64,000 nt of DNA. Origin: Thermocatellispora tengchongensis (GTDB taxonomy: Bacteria; Actinomycetota; Actinomycetes; Streptosporangiales; Streptosporangiaceae). The notes beneath the pieces were generated by a model, which worked only from the letters and a program-made list of their open reading frames with translations, was not told the origin of the DNA and did not search any database. This document shows positions 19,521 to 28,894 of the stretch, one piece after another. Both the position numbers and the translations under genes were made by a program. How positions within the stretch are numbered: position 1 is the first letter of the stretch; each line of letters begins with the position of its first letter. Where the stretch lies: assembly GCF_014202315.1 (NCBI RefSeq), contig NZ_JACHGN010000022.1, forward strand, positions 137,509 to 201,508. Direction: 5' to 3'.

Positions 19521-20459
19521 ATGAGCGAGCCCCGAGGGCCCGTCGACTCCTCCCGCGTGCCCCGGTTCGCCGGACCCGCCACGTTCGCCCGCCTGCCCCG
19601 GACCGACGAGGTGGACCACGTGGACGTCGCGGTGGTGGGGGTCCCGTTCGACAGCGGCGTGTCGTACCGGCCGGGGGCCAGGTTCGGCCCGGCCGCGGTA
19701 CGCGAGGGGAGCCGGCTGCTGCGGCCGTACCACCCCGCGCTGGACGTCTCTCCGTTCGCCCAGGTGCAGGTGGCCGACGCGGGCGACATCGCGTGCAACC
19801 CGTTCGACATCGGGGAGGCCGTGGAGACCATCCAGCACGCCGCCGAGAGCATCGACGCCACCCTCGTCACGATCGGCGGCGACCACACCATCGCGCTGCC
19901 GCTGCTGCGCGCCGCGGCCAGGAAGCACGGCCCGGTGGCGCTGCTGCACTTCGACGCGCACCTGGACACCTGGGACACCTACTTCGGCGCCGAGTACACG
20001 CACGGCACCCCCTTCCGCCGCGCGGTGGAGGAGGGCCTGCTCGACACCGAGGCGGTCAGCCACGTCGGCACCCGCGGCCCGCTGTACGGCAAGTCCGACC
20101 TCGACGAGGACCGCCGCCTCGGCTTCGGCATCGTGACCAGCGCCGACGTGATGCGGCGCGGCGTGGACGAGGTCGTGGACGCGCTGCGCCAGCGCATCGG
20201 CGGACGCCCCCTGTACGTCTCGGTGGACATCGACGTCCTGGACCCCGCCCACGCGCCCGGCACCGGCACGCCCGAGGCCGGGGGCCTGACCAGCAGGGAA
20301 CTGCTGGAGATCCTGCGCGGCCTGGCCGGCGCGGACCTGGTCGGCGCGGACGTGGTGGAGGTCGCGCCCGCCTACGACCACGCCGAGATCACCGCGGTGG
20401 CCGCGGCGCACGTCGCCTACGACCTGATCAGCCTGCTGGCGATGAAGGAGAAGCAATGA
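19521..20459 (+). CDS. speB: Agmatinase-type ureohydrolase
   Basis: 312 residues. Arginase/agmatinase superfamily: the binuclear Mn ligands are in [18 protein letters not shown] and SVDIDVLDP. It hydrolyses a guanidino group, releasing urea; agmatine to putrescine is the default, but guanidinobutyrase or guanidinopropionase are equally possible by sequence. ATG at 19521 follows GGAAAGGAAG. Its stop overlaps the permease start (ATGA). The neighbouring polyamine dehydrogenase, importer and oxidase favour agmatine or 4-guanidinobutyrate as substrate. Confidence 0.9.
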   Translation: MSEPRGPVDSSRVPRFAGPATFARLPRTDEVDHVDVAVVGVPFDSGVSYRPGARFGPAAVREGSRLLRPYHPALDVSPFAQVQVADAGDIACNPFDIGEAVETIQHAAESIDATLVTIGGDHTIALPLLRAAARKHGPVALLHFDAHLDTWDTYFGAEYTHGTPFRRAVEEGLLDTEAVSHVGTRGPLYGKSDLDEDRRLGFGIVTSADVMRRGVDEVVDALRQRIGGRPLYVSVDIDVLDPAHAPGTGTPEAGGLTSRELLEILRGLAGADLVGADVVEVAPAYDHAEITAVAAAHVAYDLISLLAMKEKQ

Positions 20460-22006
20460 CGGACGTCACCGCGGGCGCCAGGGAGGCGCCGCCGATCACG
20501 GAGGTCGAGAAGTTCGGCGTCGAGCGCATCCCCGACGCCGACAGGACCGCCCGGCCCCTGGATCTGTTCCGCGTCTCCTTCGGCGGCGCCAACACCTTCG
20601 CGACCAGCGTGCTGGGCGCCTTCCCGATCCTGTTCGGGCTCTCGTTCTGGCAGGGGCTGGCCGCGACCGTGCTCGGCCTGGTGGTCGGCGCGCTGATCCT
20701 GGCCCCGCTGGCGGTGTTCGGGCCGGTGAACGGCACCAACAACGCGGTCTCCTCCTCGGCGCACCTCGGGGTGCACGGGCGGGTGGTGGGCTCGTTCCTG
20801 TCGCTGCTCACGGCCATCGCGTTCTTCTCGATCTCGGTGTGGTCCTCCGGCGACGCCCTGGTGGGCGGCGCGGCGCGGCTGGCCGGGCTGCCCGACGGCG
20901 ACCTGTCGCACGCGGTCGCGTACGCGATCTTCGCGGTGCTGGTGCTGGTCGTGTGCGTGTACGGGTTCCGGTTCATGCTGTTCGTGAACAAGATCGCCGT
21001 GGCGGCGGCGTCGCTGCTGTTCGTGCTCGGCCTGTTCGCCTTCGCCGGCGACTTCGACCCCTCCTACCCGGGCGCGTTCGCCTCCACCGCCGACCCCCTG
21101 TTCTGGCCGTCCTTCATCGGCGCCGCGCTGATCGTGTTGTCCAACCCGGTGTCGTTCGGGGCGTTCCTGGGTGACTGGTCCAGGTACATCCCGGCCGCGA
21201 CCCCGCGCTCGCGGGTGATGGCGGCGGCGTTCCTGGCGCAGATCGCCACGATCCTGCCGTTCTTCTTCGGCCTGGCCACCGCCTCGATCATCGCGACCAA
21301 GGCCGCGCCGTACGTGGACCCGGCCGCGCCCGACTACGTGGGCGGCCTGCTGGCGATCTCGCCGGGCTGGTACTTCCTGCCGGTCTGCCTGATCGCGCTG
21401 ATCGGCGGCATGTCCACCGGCACCACCTCGCTCTACGGCACCGGCCTGGACTTCTCCAGCGTGTTCCCCCGCTTCAGCCGGGTGCAGGCGACGGTGTTCA
21501 TCGGCACGCTGTCGATCGCGTTCATCTTCGCCGGCCGCTTCGCGCTCAACCTGACCCAGAGCATCTCCACCTTCGCCACGCTGATCATCACGTGCACCGC
21601 CCCGTGGATGGTGATCATGATGCTCGGCTACCTGACCAGGCGCGGCTGGTACGACCCGGAGGCGCTGCAGGTGTTCAACCGCCGCCAGCGCGGCGGGCGC
21701 TACTGGTTCAGCCACGGCTGGAACTGGCGGGGCATGTCGGCCTGGCTGATCTCGGCGGCGCTCGCCATCGCCTGCACCAACATCCCCGGTCAGTTCGTCG
21801 GCCCGCTGGGCGGGCTCGCGGGCGGCGTGGACGTCTCGCTGCCGCTCGGCCTGGCCGTCGCGGCGGTGCTGTACCTGCTGCTGCTCGCCCTGTTCCCCGA
21901 GCCCAGGGCGGTGTACGGCCCGCAGGGCCCGCGCCTGGTCCGCGCGGCCGAGACCCCGGTGCCGCCCATCGTGGGCGGCGCGCTGAAGGAGCCCACGACG
22001 GCATGA
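20456..22006 (+). CDS. NCS1 family permease (cytosine/purine/hydantoin type)
   Basis: 516 residues with about 12 membrane segments. The N-terminus has the family pattern [12 protein letters not shown]...[11 protein letters not shown], followed by [11 protein letters not shown] and [24 protein letters not shown]1 carriers move nucleobases, allantoin, hydantoins or related N-heterocycles with protons or sodium. It is translationally coupled to the ureohydrolase (4-base overlap), so the two likely share a substrate. That would make this the importer of the guanidino compound or of a precursor. Confidence 0.9.
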   Translation: MTDVTAGAREAPPITEVEKFGVERIPDADRTARPLDLFRVSFGGANTFATSVLGAFPILFGLSFWQGLAATVLGLVVGALILAPLAVFGPVNGTNNAVSSSAHLGVHGRVVGSFLSLLTAIAFFSISVWSSGDALVGGAARLAGLPDGDLSHAVAYAIFAVLVLVVCVYGFRFMLFVNKIAVAAASLLFVLGLFAFAGDFDPSYPGAFASTADPLFWPSFIGAALIVLSNPVSFGAFLGDWSRYIPAATPRSRVMAAAFLAQIATILPFFFGLATASIIATKAAPYVDPAAPDYVGGLLAISPGWYFLPVCLIALIGGMSTGTTSLYGTGLDFSSVFPRFSRVQATVFIGTLSIAFIFAGRFALNLTQSISTFATLIITCTAPWMVIMMLGYLTRRGWYDPEALQVFNRRQRGGRYWFSHGWNWRGMSAWLISAALAIACTNIPGQFVGPLGGLAGGVDVSLPLGLAVAAVLYLLLLALFPEPRAVYGPQGPRLVRAAETPVPPIVGGALKEPTTA

Positions 22007-22026
22007 GGGTGTGAGACGGTTGCGGC

Positions 22027-22674
22027 ATGCTCGTTGACCTGTCGGTGCCGATCGTCACCGGGATGCCCGTCTACCCGGGCGACCCGGAGGTGGTCGTGCG
22101 CCCCGCGCTGACCGTGGCGGACGACGGGGTGAACGTCCTCGGCCTGCACCTGGGCTCCCAGTCCGGCACCCACGTGGACGCGCCGTACCACGTGGGCGAC
22201 GGGCTGCCCGACCTCGACGCGCTCCCGCTGGAGCGCTTCACCGGGCCGGCCACGGTGGCCGACGCGCGCGGTCTCGGGCCGCGCGCGCCCATCGGCCCGG
22301 AGGCGGTGGCCCCGTACGCCCGCGCCGGGGCCGTCCTGCTCATCGCGACCGGCTGGGCGCGGCACTGGGGCGAGCAGGAGTACCTGGCTCACCCGTACCT
22401 GACCCCGGAGGCCGCCGCGCTGATCGTGGAGGCGGGGGTGCGCACGGTCGCGATCGACGCGCTCAGCGTGGACCCGACCCCGGCCGAGGAGTTCCCGGCG
22501 CACGCGATCCTGTGCGGCGCGCACGTCGTGATCGGCGAGAACTTGCGCAACCTGGACGTGCTGGCCGAGGCGCAGGAGCGGGGCCGGCCGATCGAGGTCT
22601 CCATGTTCCCCATTCGGCTCGCCGCCGCCGACGGCGCGCCGGTGCGCGCCGTCGCCAGGATCGGCGAGGACTAG
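22027..22674 (+). CDS. Cyclase family protein (metal-dependent hydrolase)
   Basis: 215 residues. Family signature SGTHVDAPYHVGDG (HxGTHxDAPxH-like metal site) at about residues 48-62. The family includes kynurenine formamidase and isatin hydrolase, and opens amides or lactams. It lies 20 bases after the NCS1 permease in the same direction, suggesting it processes the imported compound. Convergent with the Lrp gene; the two stop codons overlap within a CTAG. The specific substrate is unknown. Confidence 0.88.
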   Translation: MLVDLSVPIVTGMPVYPGDPEVVVRPALTVADDGVNVLGLHLGSQSGTHVDAPYHVGDGLPDLDALPLERFTGPATVADARGLGPRAPIGPEAVAPYARAGAVLLIATGWARHWGEQEYLAHPYLTPEAAALIVEAGVRTVAIDALSVDPTPAEEFPAHAILCGAHVVIGENLRNLDVLAEAQERGRPIEVSMFPIRLAAADGAPVRAVARIGED

Positions 22675-23165
22675 CGAGTGCCCCAGGAGTACGTCTGCTT
22701 ACGCAGCTTCAGGTAGACGAAGGTCTCGGTGGCGCGCACGGTCGGGATCGCGCGGATCTTGCCCAGGATGTCCAGCAGGTGCTGGTCGTCGCCGCACACC
22801 ACCTCGCACATGATGTCCAGCGAGCCCGCGGTGAGCACGACGTAGTCGATCTCGTCGATCGAGGCCAGCTCGTCGGCGACCATCTCCAGGTCGCCCTCGC
22901 ACTTGATCCCGATCATGGCCTGGCGCGGGAAGCCGAGCGTCAGCGGGTCGGTGACCGCGACGATCTGCATCACGCCCGCGTCGAGGAGGCGCTGCACGCG
23001 CTGCCGGACGGCCGCCTCCGAGAGGCCGACCGCCTTGCCGATCGCGGCGTACGGCTTGCGCCCGTCCTCCTGGAGCTGCTCGATGATCCGCTTGGAGAGG
23101 TCGTCGAGCACGACGGCGCCCGGCCTGGCGTCAGCGCTCTGGCGTACCTTGGGCGGAGTCGTCAT
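22671..23165 (-). CDS. Lrp/AsnC family transcriptional regulator
   Basis: 164 residues. N-terminal winged HTH (DDLSKRIIEQLQEDGRKPY, then AIGKAVGLSEAAVRQRVQRL) and C-terminal RAM ligand domain (AMIGIKCEGDL..., LDIMCEVVCGDDQHL). It diverges from the dehydrogenase/pot operon and probably controls it in response to an amino acid or amine. Overlaps the 3' end of the cyclase gene by 4 bases. Confidence 0.93.
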   Translation of the reverse strand: MTTPPKVRQSADARPGAVVLDDLSKRIIEQLQEDGRKPYAAIGKAVGLSEAAVRQRVQRLLDAGVMQIVAVTDPLTLGFPRQAMIGIKCEGDLEMVADELASIDEIDYVVLTAGSLDIMCEVVCGDDQHLLDILGKIRAIPTVRATETFVYLKLRKQTYSWGTR

Positions 23166-23194
23166 CGTCGATGGTCCTCTCTATCAGGCCGCTG

Positions 23195-23290
23195 TTGCCT
23201 CTGGGTTGCCTGTGTGTTGCGGCCCTGATGCGACATAGTGTCAGCTACACCGACAGTGTCAAGCGATTCCGTAGCAATTTGGTATCTTCG
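23195..23290. promoter_or_regulatory. Candidate Lrp-type control region
   Basis: In the divergent gap between the Lrp and dehydrogenase genes, AGTGTCA occurs at 23237 and again at 23255 (18 bases apart). TTGC occurs three times at 23195-23220. An A/T-richer tract (AGCAATTTGGTATCTTCG) follows. Lrp proteins bind such degenerate phased repeats. No promoter is clear enough to name. Confidence 0.3.
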
Positions 23291-23378
23291 CCACGAAATC
23301 CCTTGTCGTGATGCCTTCTCTCTGTCAGAGTCGCCGCAACGTCACGGCATGTTCAGCCACCTCACCTAGGAGGTCAGC

Positions 23379-24812
23379 GTGACCACCCGTCTGCAGAACT
23401 ACATCAACGGGCAGCTCGTTGACGCCAAGAGCGACAGGTTCTCGGACGTCATCGACCCGTGCACCGGGGAGGCCTACCTTGAGGCCCCGATCTCCGGTCA
23501 GGCCGACGTCGATGCCGCCTACGCCGCCGCGTCCGCCGCGTTCGAGAGCTGGGGGCGGACCACGCCCGGCGAGCGGGCCACGCTGCTGCTGAAGATCGCC
23601 GACGCGATCGAGGCCCACGCCGAGGAGCTGGTGCAGGCCGAGTGCCGCAACACCGGCAAGCCGCTGGCCCGGATGAGCGAGGACGAGATCCCGCCCGCCG
23701 CCGACCACTTCCGCTTCTTCGCCGGCGCCGCGCGCACGCTGGAGGGCCCGACCTCCGGGGAGTTCCTGGCCGAGCACACCTCGGTGATCAGGCACGAGCC
23801 CATCGGCGTGGTCGGCCAGGTGACGCCGTGGAACTACCCGCTGATGATGGCGGTGTGGAAGATCGCCCCGGCGCTGGCCGCGGGCAACACGATCGTGCTC
23901 AAGCCGTCCGACACCACCCCGGTCTCCACGGTGAAGCTGGCCGAGATCTGCGGCGCGATCCTGCCGCCCGGCGTGTTCAACGTCGTCGTGGGCGACCGCG
24001 GCACCGGCGCGCTCGTGGTCGGCCACCCGGCCGCGCAGATGGTGGCCATCACCGGCTCGGTGGGCGCGGGCATGCAGGTCGCCAAGACCGCCGCCGACGA
24101 CCTCAAGCGGGTCCACCTGGAGCTGGGCGGCAAGGCGCCGGTCGTCGTGTTCGACGACGTCAAGGACATCAAGGCCGTGGCCGCCTCGATCGCCGAGGCC
24201 GGCCTGTACAACGCGGGCCAGGACTGTACGGCCGCCTGCCGGGTGCTGGTCCAGGAGAGCGCGCACGACGCGCTCGTGGACGCCCTGGCCGAGGCCGCGG
24301 CGGCGACGCGTACGGGCGACCTGTCCGACGGGGAGGCGCTGTACGGCCCGCTGAACAACGCAGGCCAGCTCGCCCGGGTCGAGGGCTTCTTCGAGCGCCT
24401 GCCCGGCCACGCCAAGGTGGTCACCGGCGGGCAGCGGGTCGGCGACAAGGGCTACTTCTTCGCCCCCACCGTCGTGGACGGCCTGCGCCAGGACGACGAG
24501 ATGATCCAGACCGAGGTCTTCGGCCCGGTCATCACCGTGCAGACCTTCACCGACGAGGCCGACGCGCTGGCCAAGGCCAACGGCGTCAAGTACGGCCTGG
24601 CCAGCTCGGTGTGGACCTCCGACCACGGCCGCGCGATGCGGATGTCCAACCGGCTCGACTTCGGCGTGGTGTGGGTCAACACGCACATCCCGTTCGTCTC
24701 GGAGATGCCCCACGGCGGCTTCAAGCACTCGGGCTACGGCAAGGATCTGTCGGTCTTCGGCCTGCACGATTACACCAGGGTCAAGCACGTCATGCACTAC
24801 ATCGGCGAATGA
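23379..24812 (+). CDS. Aldehyde dehydrogenase, probably gamma-aminobutyraldehyde dehydrogenase
   Basis: 477 residues. NAD-dependent ALDH motifs: VTPWNYPLMMAVWKIAPALA, LELGGKAPVVVFDD with the general-base Glu, and the catalytic Cys283 in YNAGQDCTAACR. FNVVVGDRGTG and FSxxMPHGGFKHSGYGKD-like sequence resemble 4-aminobutyraldehyde dehydrogenases. It would oxidise 4-aminobutanal (from putrescine) to GABA. Start GTG with a perfect AGGAGG 6-7 bases upstream. The importer genes follow 30 bases later. Confidence 0.9.
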   Translation: MTTRLQNYINGQLVDAKSDRFSDVIDPCTGEAYLEAPISGQADVDAAYAAASAAFESWGRTTPGERATLLLKIADAIEAHAEELVQAECRNTGKPLARMSEDEIPPAADHFRFFAGAARTLEGPTSGEFLAEHTSVIRHEPIGVVGQVTPWNYPLMMAVWKIAPALAAGNTIVLKPSDTTPVSTVKLAEICGAILPPGVFNVVVGDRGTGALVVGHPAAQMVAITGSVGAGMQVAKTAADDLKRVHLELGGKAPVVVFDDVKDIKAVAASIAEAGLYNAGQDCTAACRVLVQESAHDALVDALAEAAAATRTGDLSDGEALYGPLNNAGQLARVEGFFERLPGHAKVVTGGQRVGDKGYFFAPTVVDGLRQDDEMIQTEVFGPVITVQTFTDEADALAKANGVKYGLASSVWTSDHGRAMRMSNRLDFGVVWVNTHIPFVSEMPHGGFKHSGYGKDLSVFGLHDYTRVKHVMHYIGE

Positions 24813-24842
24813 GCTGACCGTAAGAAGAGGGATAGCCTGCAC

Positions 24843-25988
24843 ATGAGCGAAACCCAGGCGGGCACGGGGGCGGCCACCGCCGCCCCCGCACTCCCCCCGG
24901 TGCCCGCCATCGAACTCGACGGGGTCGTCAAGGAGTACGTCGCGCGCGGCGAGACCGTCCAGGCGGTGCGGGGCGTGTCCCTCAGCATCGCCGAAGGCGA
25001 GTTCTTCTCCCTGCTCGGCCCGTCGGGCTGCGGCAAGACCACCACGATGCGCATGATCGCCGGGTTCGAGGAGCCCACGCGCGGCGGCGTGCGGCTGCAC
25101 GGCCAGGACGTCACCGGCGTGCCGCCGAACAAGCGCGACGTCAACATGGTCTTCCAGTCCTACGCGCTGTTCCCGCACATGGACGTGTGGGAGAACGTCG
25201 CCTTCGGCCTGCGGCGCAAGAAGGTCCCCGAGGCCGAGATCAGGCGGCGCGTGGGCGAGATGCTGGAGATCGTCGATCTCACCGGGCGGGAGAAACGCAG
25301 GCCCAGGGAGATGTCCGGCGGGCAGCAGCAGCGCGTCGCGCTGGCCCGCGCCCTGGTCAACAACCCCCGGGCGCTGCTGCTGGACGAGCCGCTGGGGGCG
25401 CTGGACCTCAAGCTGCGCCAGGCCATGCAGATCGAGCTCAAGCGCATCCAGCGCGAGGTCGGCATCACGTTCGTGTACGTGACGCACGACCAGAGCGAGG
25501 CGCTGACCATGAGCGACCGCATCGCGGTCATGAACGACGGCCTGGTGGAGCAGCTCGCCGGGCCGCGCGAGATCTACGAGCGGCCCGCCACCGCGTTCGT
25601 CGCCGGGTTCATCGGCACCTCCAACCTGCTCAACGGCGCCGTGGAGCGGATCGCGGGCGGCTTCGCCGTGCTGCCGCTCGGCGAGCACGGCCGGGTCCTG
25701 GTGGAGGCGGCCGGGCACTCCCCGGGAGACGCGGTCGCGGTCACCGTGCGCCCGGAGAAGATCACGATCTCCACCGAGGAGCCGGCGGGGGATGTCAGCG
25801 CCGTGCGCGGCACCGTCTCCGAGGTGGTCTACCTGGGCACCTACAACAGCTACGCGGTCAAGCTCGGCGACGTCGCCGAGATGACCGTCTTCCAGCAGAA
25901 CGCGCACGACAGCACCACGACCGCGGAGCGGGGTGACTCCGTGTGGTTGTCCTGGCAGCCGCAGCACTCCTACGCGATTGGAAGTTGA
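24843..25988 (+). CDS. potA: Spermidine/putrescine ABC transporter ATP-binding protein
   Basis: 381 residues. NBD with Walker A GPSGCGKTT, Q-loop, signature MSGGQQQRVALARAL, Walker B LLLDEPLGALD and switch THDQ, then a C-terminal TOBE domain from about residue 270. It powers the PotB/PotC channel encoded downstream. Gene order A-D-B-C and short spacing indicate one transcript with the dehydrogenase. Confidence 0.93.
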   Translation: MSETQAGTGAATAAPALPPVPAIELDGVVKEYVARGETVQAVRGVSLSIAEGEFFSLLGPSGCGKTTTMRMIAGFEEPTRGGVRLHGQDVTGVPPNKRDVNMVFQSYALFPHMDVWENVAFGLRRKKVPEAEIRRRVGEMLEIVDLTGREKRRPREMSGGQQQRVALARALVNNPRALLLDEPLGALDLKLRQAMQIELKRIQREVGITFVYVTHDQSEALTMSDRIAVMNDGLVEQLAGPREIYERPATAFVAGFIGTSNLLNGAVERIAGGFAVLPLGEHGRVLVEAAGHSPGDAVAVTVRPEKITISTEEPAGDVSAVRGTVSEVVYLGTYNSYAVKLGDVAEMTVFQQNAHDSTTTAERGDSVWLSWQPQHSYAIGS

Positions 25989-25996
25989 ACCGCCCC

Positions 25997-27241
25997 ATGG
26001 ACCTTCGCACCAACCCCGCCTTCCTCCGCGGCATGACCCAGAGCCGCCGGGTCTCCCGGCGTGACGCGTTCCGCATCGCCGGCCTCGGCGCCGCCGGGCT
26101 CGCCCTGGCCGCCTGCGGCGTTGAGGGCCGCCGGGCCGCCGCGCCCAGCCCGAGCGCCGTCGCCGACTTCTGGACCGGCAAGAAGCAAAACGGCACGCTC
26201 AGGTTCGCCAACTGGCCCCTCTACATCGACAAGGACGGCAAGGACTACCCCTCGCTGGACAAGTTCACCGAGGAGACCGGGATCAAGGTCACCTACCAGG
26301 AGGCGATCCAGGACAACTCCACCTGGTTCGGCAAGATCCAGCCGCTCCTCGCCGCCAATCAGGACATCGGCTACGACCTGATGGTGATGACCAACGGCAT
26401 CCAGCTCAGCCGGGCGCTGGCCCTGGGCTACCTGCTGCCGCTGGACCACAAGCAACTGCCCAACTTCGCCGCCAACGCCGCCCCCAAGGTGAAGAACCCG
26501 ATCTGGGACCCGAACAACACCCACACCATCCCGTGGACGATCGGCGTCACCGGCATCGCCTACAACCCCGAGTACGTGGACGGCGAGATCACCAGCATCC
26601 AGGAGCTGTGGAACCCGAAGTACAAGGGCAAGATCGGCATGATGCTGGACACCCAGGAGGTCGCGAACTTCGGCATGTTCGCCCTGGGCATCGACCCCGA
26701 CAAGTCGGGCCCGGCCGACTGGCAGAAGGCCGCCGCCAAGCTCCAGGAGCAGCGTGACGCCGGCCTGGTGCGCAAGTACTACGAGAACGACTACGTCGAC
26801 GCGCTGGCCCGCGGCGACGTGTGGATCACCATGGCGTGGTCCGGCGACATCTTCCAGCAGGTCGCCGAGGGCAAGAACCTGAAGTTCGTGGTGCCCGAGG
26901 AGGGCGGCACGATCTGGACCGACAACATGTGCATCCCCAAGACCGCGCAGAACCCGGTCGATGCGCTGAAGCTGATGGACTTCGTCTACAAGCCCGAGAT
27001 CGCGACCATGCTGGTGGAGTACATCAACTACATCACCCCGGTCCCGGCGACCAAGGAGCTGGTGCTCGCCGACGCCGCCAAGGCCAAGGGCGAGGACAAG
27101 GAGTTCCTGGAGGGCGTGGCGAACAGCCCGCTGATCTACCCCTCCGAGGAGGACCAGGCCAGGCTGCGCTCGTACAAGACGTTGACCACGGCGGAGGAGA
27201 AGCAGTTCGAGGACCTCTTCCAGCCGATCACGCAGGGCTAG
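25997..27241 (+). CDS. potD: Polyamine ABC transporter substrate-binding lipoprotein
   Basis: 414 residues from ATG 25997. The N-terminus has twin arginines (SRRDAFRIAGLG) and a lipobox ending in Cys40 (LALAACG), so it is probably a Tat-exported lipoprotein anchored outside the membrane. The mature part resembles PotD: LRFANWPLYIDKD, GIKVTYQEAIQD, YDLMVMTNG and a Trp/Asp-rich ligand site (WTIGVTGIAYNPEYV). It captures putrescine or spermidine. It lies 8 bases after potA. Confidence 0.92.
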   Translation: MDLRTNPAFLRGMTQSRRVSRRDAFRIAGLGAAGLALAACGVEGRRAAAPSPSAVADFWTGKKQNGTLRFANWPLYIDKDGKDYPSLDKFTEETGIKVTYQEAIQDNSTWFGKIQPLLAANQDIGYDLMVMTNGIQLSRALALGYLLPLDHKQLPNFAANAAPKVKNPIWDPNNTHTIPWTIGVTGIAYNPEYVDGEITSIQELWNPKYKGKIGMMLDTQEVANFGMFALGIDPDKSGPADWQKAAAKLQEQRDAGLVRKYYENDYVDALARGDVWITMAWSGDIFQQVAEGKNLKFVVPEEGGTIWTDNMCIPKTAQNPVDALKLMDFVYKPEIATMLVEYINYITPVPATKELVLADAAKAKGEDKEFLEGVANSPLIYPSEEDQARLRSYKTLTTAEEKQFEDLFQPITQG

Positions 27242-27247
27242 CGCGCG

Positions 27248-28099
27248 ATGCGGCGCCTCACCCCCTACCTGCTGGTGCTGCCGGGCGGGTTGTGGCTGCT
27301 CGTCTTCCTGGTGGTGCCGATGGTCTTCATGGCCTCGGTCTCCACCCAGGAGGGCGATGTGGTCAACGGGTTCGTGCAGACCTTCCACTTCGCCACGTAC
27401 GGCGAGGTGCTGGCGCAGTACCAGACCCAGTTCCTGCGCTCGGTCGGCTACGGCCTCGCGGGCACCGTGATCTCGATCCTCATCGCCTATCCGGTCGCGT
27501 ACTGGATCGCCTTCAAGGGCGGCTCGCGCAAGGCGACGTACCTGCTGCTGGTGCTGCTGCCGTTCTTCGTCTCCTTCGTGCTGCGCACGGTGTCGTGGAA
27601 GTTCCTGCTCGCCGACGACGGCATCGTGCTCGGCCCGCTGAAGTCGGCCGGGCTGGTGGGTGAGGACTTCCACCTGCTGCAGACCACGGCCGCGGTGATC
27701 GGCGGGCTGGTCTACAACTACCTGCCGTTCATGGTCCTGCCGATCTACGTGGCGCTGGAGCGGGTCAACCCGACGGTGATCGAGGCGGCCCGCGACCTGT
27801 ACGCCCCGCGCGCCGTCGCCTTCGCCAAGATCGTGCTGCCGCTGTCGCTGCCCGGCGTGTTCGCCGGGGTGCTGATGACGTTCGTGCCGATGACCTCCGA
27901 CTACGTCAACGCGGCGATCCTGGGCGGGCCGGAGAACACCATGATCGGCAACATCATCCAGACGGAGTACCTGGTCAACAACGACTATCCCGTCGGCGCG
28001 GCCCTGTCGTTCACGCTGATGGCGGCGATGCTGATCGGCATCTTCGCCTACGCCCGCGCGCTGGGCACCGAGAACGTGCTGGAGGCGGCGGCCCGATGA
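27248..28099 (+). CDS. potB: Polyamine ABC transporter permease
   Basis: 283 residues, six predicted membrane helices. The EAA loop is EAARDLYAPRAVAFAKIVLPLSLPGV, the site that docks the ATPase. 6 bases after potD; its stop overlaps the potC start (ATGA). Confidence 0.92.
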   Translation: MRRLTPYLLVLPGGLWLLVFLVVPMVFMASVSTQEGDVVNGFVQTFHFATYGEVLAQYQTQFLRSVGYGLAGTVISILIAYPVAYWIAFKGGSRKATYLLLVLLPFFVSFVLRTVSWKFLLADDGIVLGPLKSAGLVGEDFHLLQTTAAVIGGLVYNYLPFMVLPIYVALERVNPTVIEAARDLYAPRAVAFAKIVLPLSLPGVFAGVLMTFVPMTSDYVNAAILGGPENTMIGNIIQTEYLVNNDYPVGAALSFTLMAAMLIGIFAYARALGTENVLEAAAR

Positions 28100-28881
28100 G
28101 GACCAGAGGGATCGGCGACCGGCTGCTGTTCGGCTACGTGTGGCTGGTGCTGCTGTGGCTGCTCGCGCCGATCGTCGTCATGATCGTGTTCGGCTTCAAC
28201 GACACGGCGAGCAAGTCGAACGTCTCCTGGCAGGGTTTCACGCTCAAGTGGTGGGGCCGGCTCGGCGACTACCCCGATCTGGTGAACGCGGTCAGCAACT
28301 CGATCACGATCGCGCTGCTCGCCACGCTGATCACCACGGTCCTGGGCACGCTGATGGGCCTGGCGCTGGGCCGGCACCGCTTCCGCGGCCAGGGCGCGAC
28401 CAACCTGGTGATGTTCGCCGCGATCTCCTCACCCGAGCTGGTCATGGGCGCCTCGCTGCTGTCGCTGTTCATCAGCGTCGGCCTGGAGACCGGGTACGTC
28501 ACCATCGTGATCGCGCACGTGCTGTTCTCGCTGTCGTTCGTGGCGGTGACGGTGCGGGCGCGGGTGGTCGGCCTGGACCCCTCGATCGAGGAGGCCGCGC
28601 GCGACCTGGGCGCCACGCCGTGGGTGACCTTCTGGCGGGTGACGTTCCCGATGATCCTGCCCGGCGTGATCTCCGGCGCCCTGCTCGCCTTCGCGCTGTC
28701 GATCGACGACTTCGTGATCACCCAGTTCACCAGCGGCGCCACCGTCACCTTCCCGCTGTGGATCTACGGCGCGGTGCGCATCGGCATCCCGCCGCAGGTC
28801 AACGTGCTGGGCACGATGATCTTCATGGTGGGCGTGGCCATCGCGGTGGTGAACTCGGTCACCGCACGGCGGCGGGCCTAG
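28096..28881 (+). CDS. potC: Polyamine ABC transporter permease
   Basis: 261 residues, six membrane helices. The EAA loop is EEAARDLGATPWVTFWRVTFPMILPGV, and a DDFVITQFTSG segment is typical of PotC. Coupled to potB by a 4-base overlap. Completes the PotABCD importer; the oxidase gene follows 13 bases later. Confidence 0.93.
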   Translation: MRTRGIGDRLLFGYVWLVLLWLLAPIVVMIVFGFNDTASKSNVSWQGFTLKWWGRLGDYPDLVNAVSNSITIALLATLITTVLGTLMGLALGRHRFRGQGATNLVMFAAISSPELVMGASLLSLFISVGLETGYVTIVIAHVLFSLSFVAVTVRARVVGLDPSIEEAARDLGATPWVTFWRVTFPMILPGVISGALLAFALSIDDFVITQFTSGATVTFPLWIYGAVRIGIPPQVNVLGTMIFMVGVAIAVVNSVTARRRA

Positions 28882-28894
28882 CGGCGGGGGAGAC

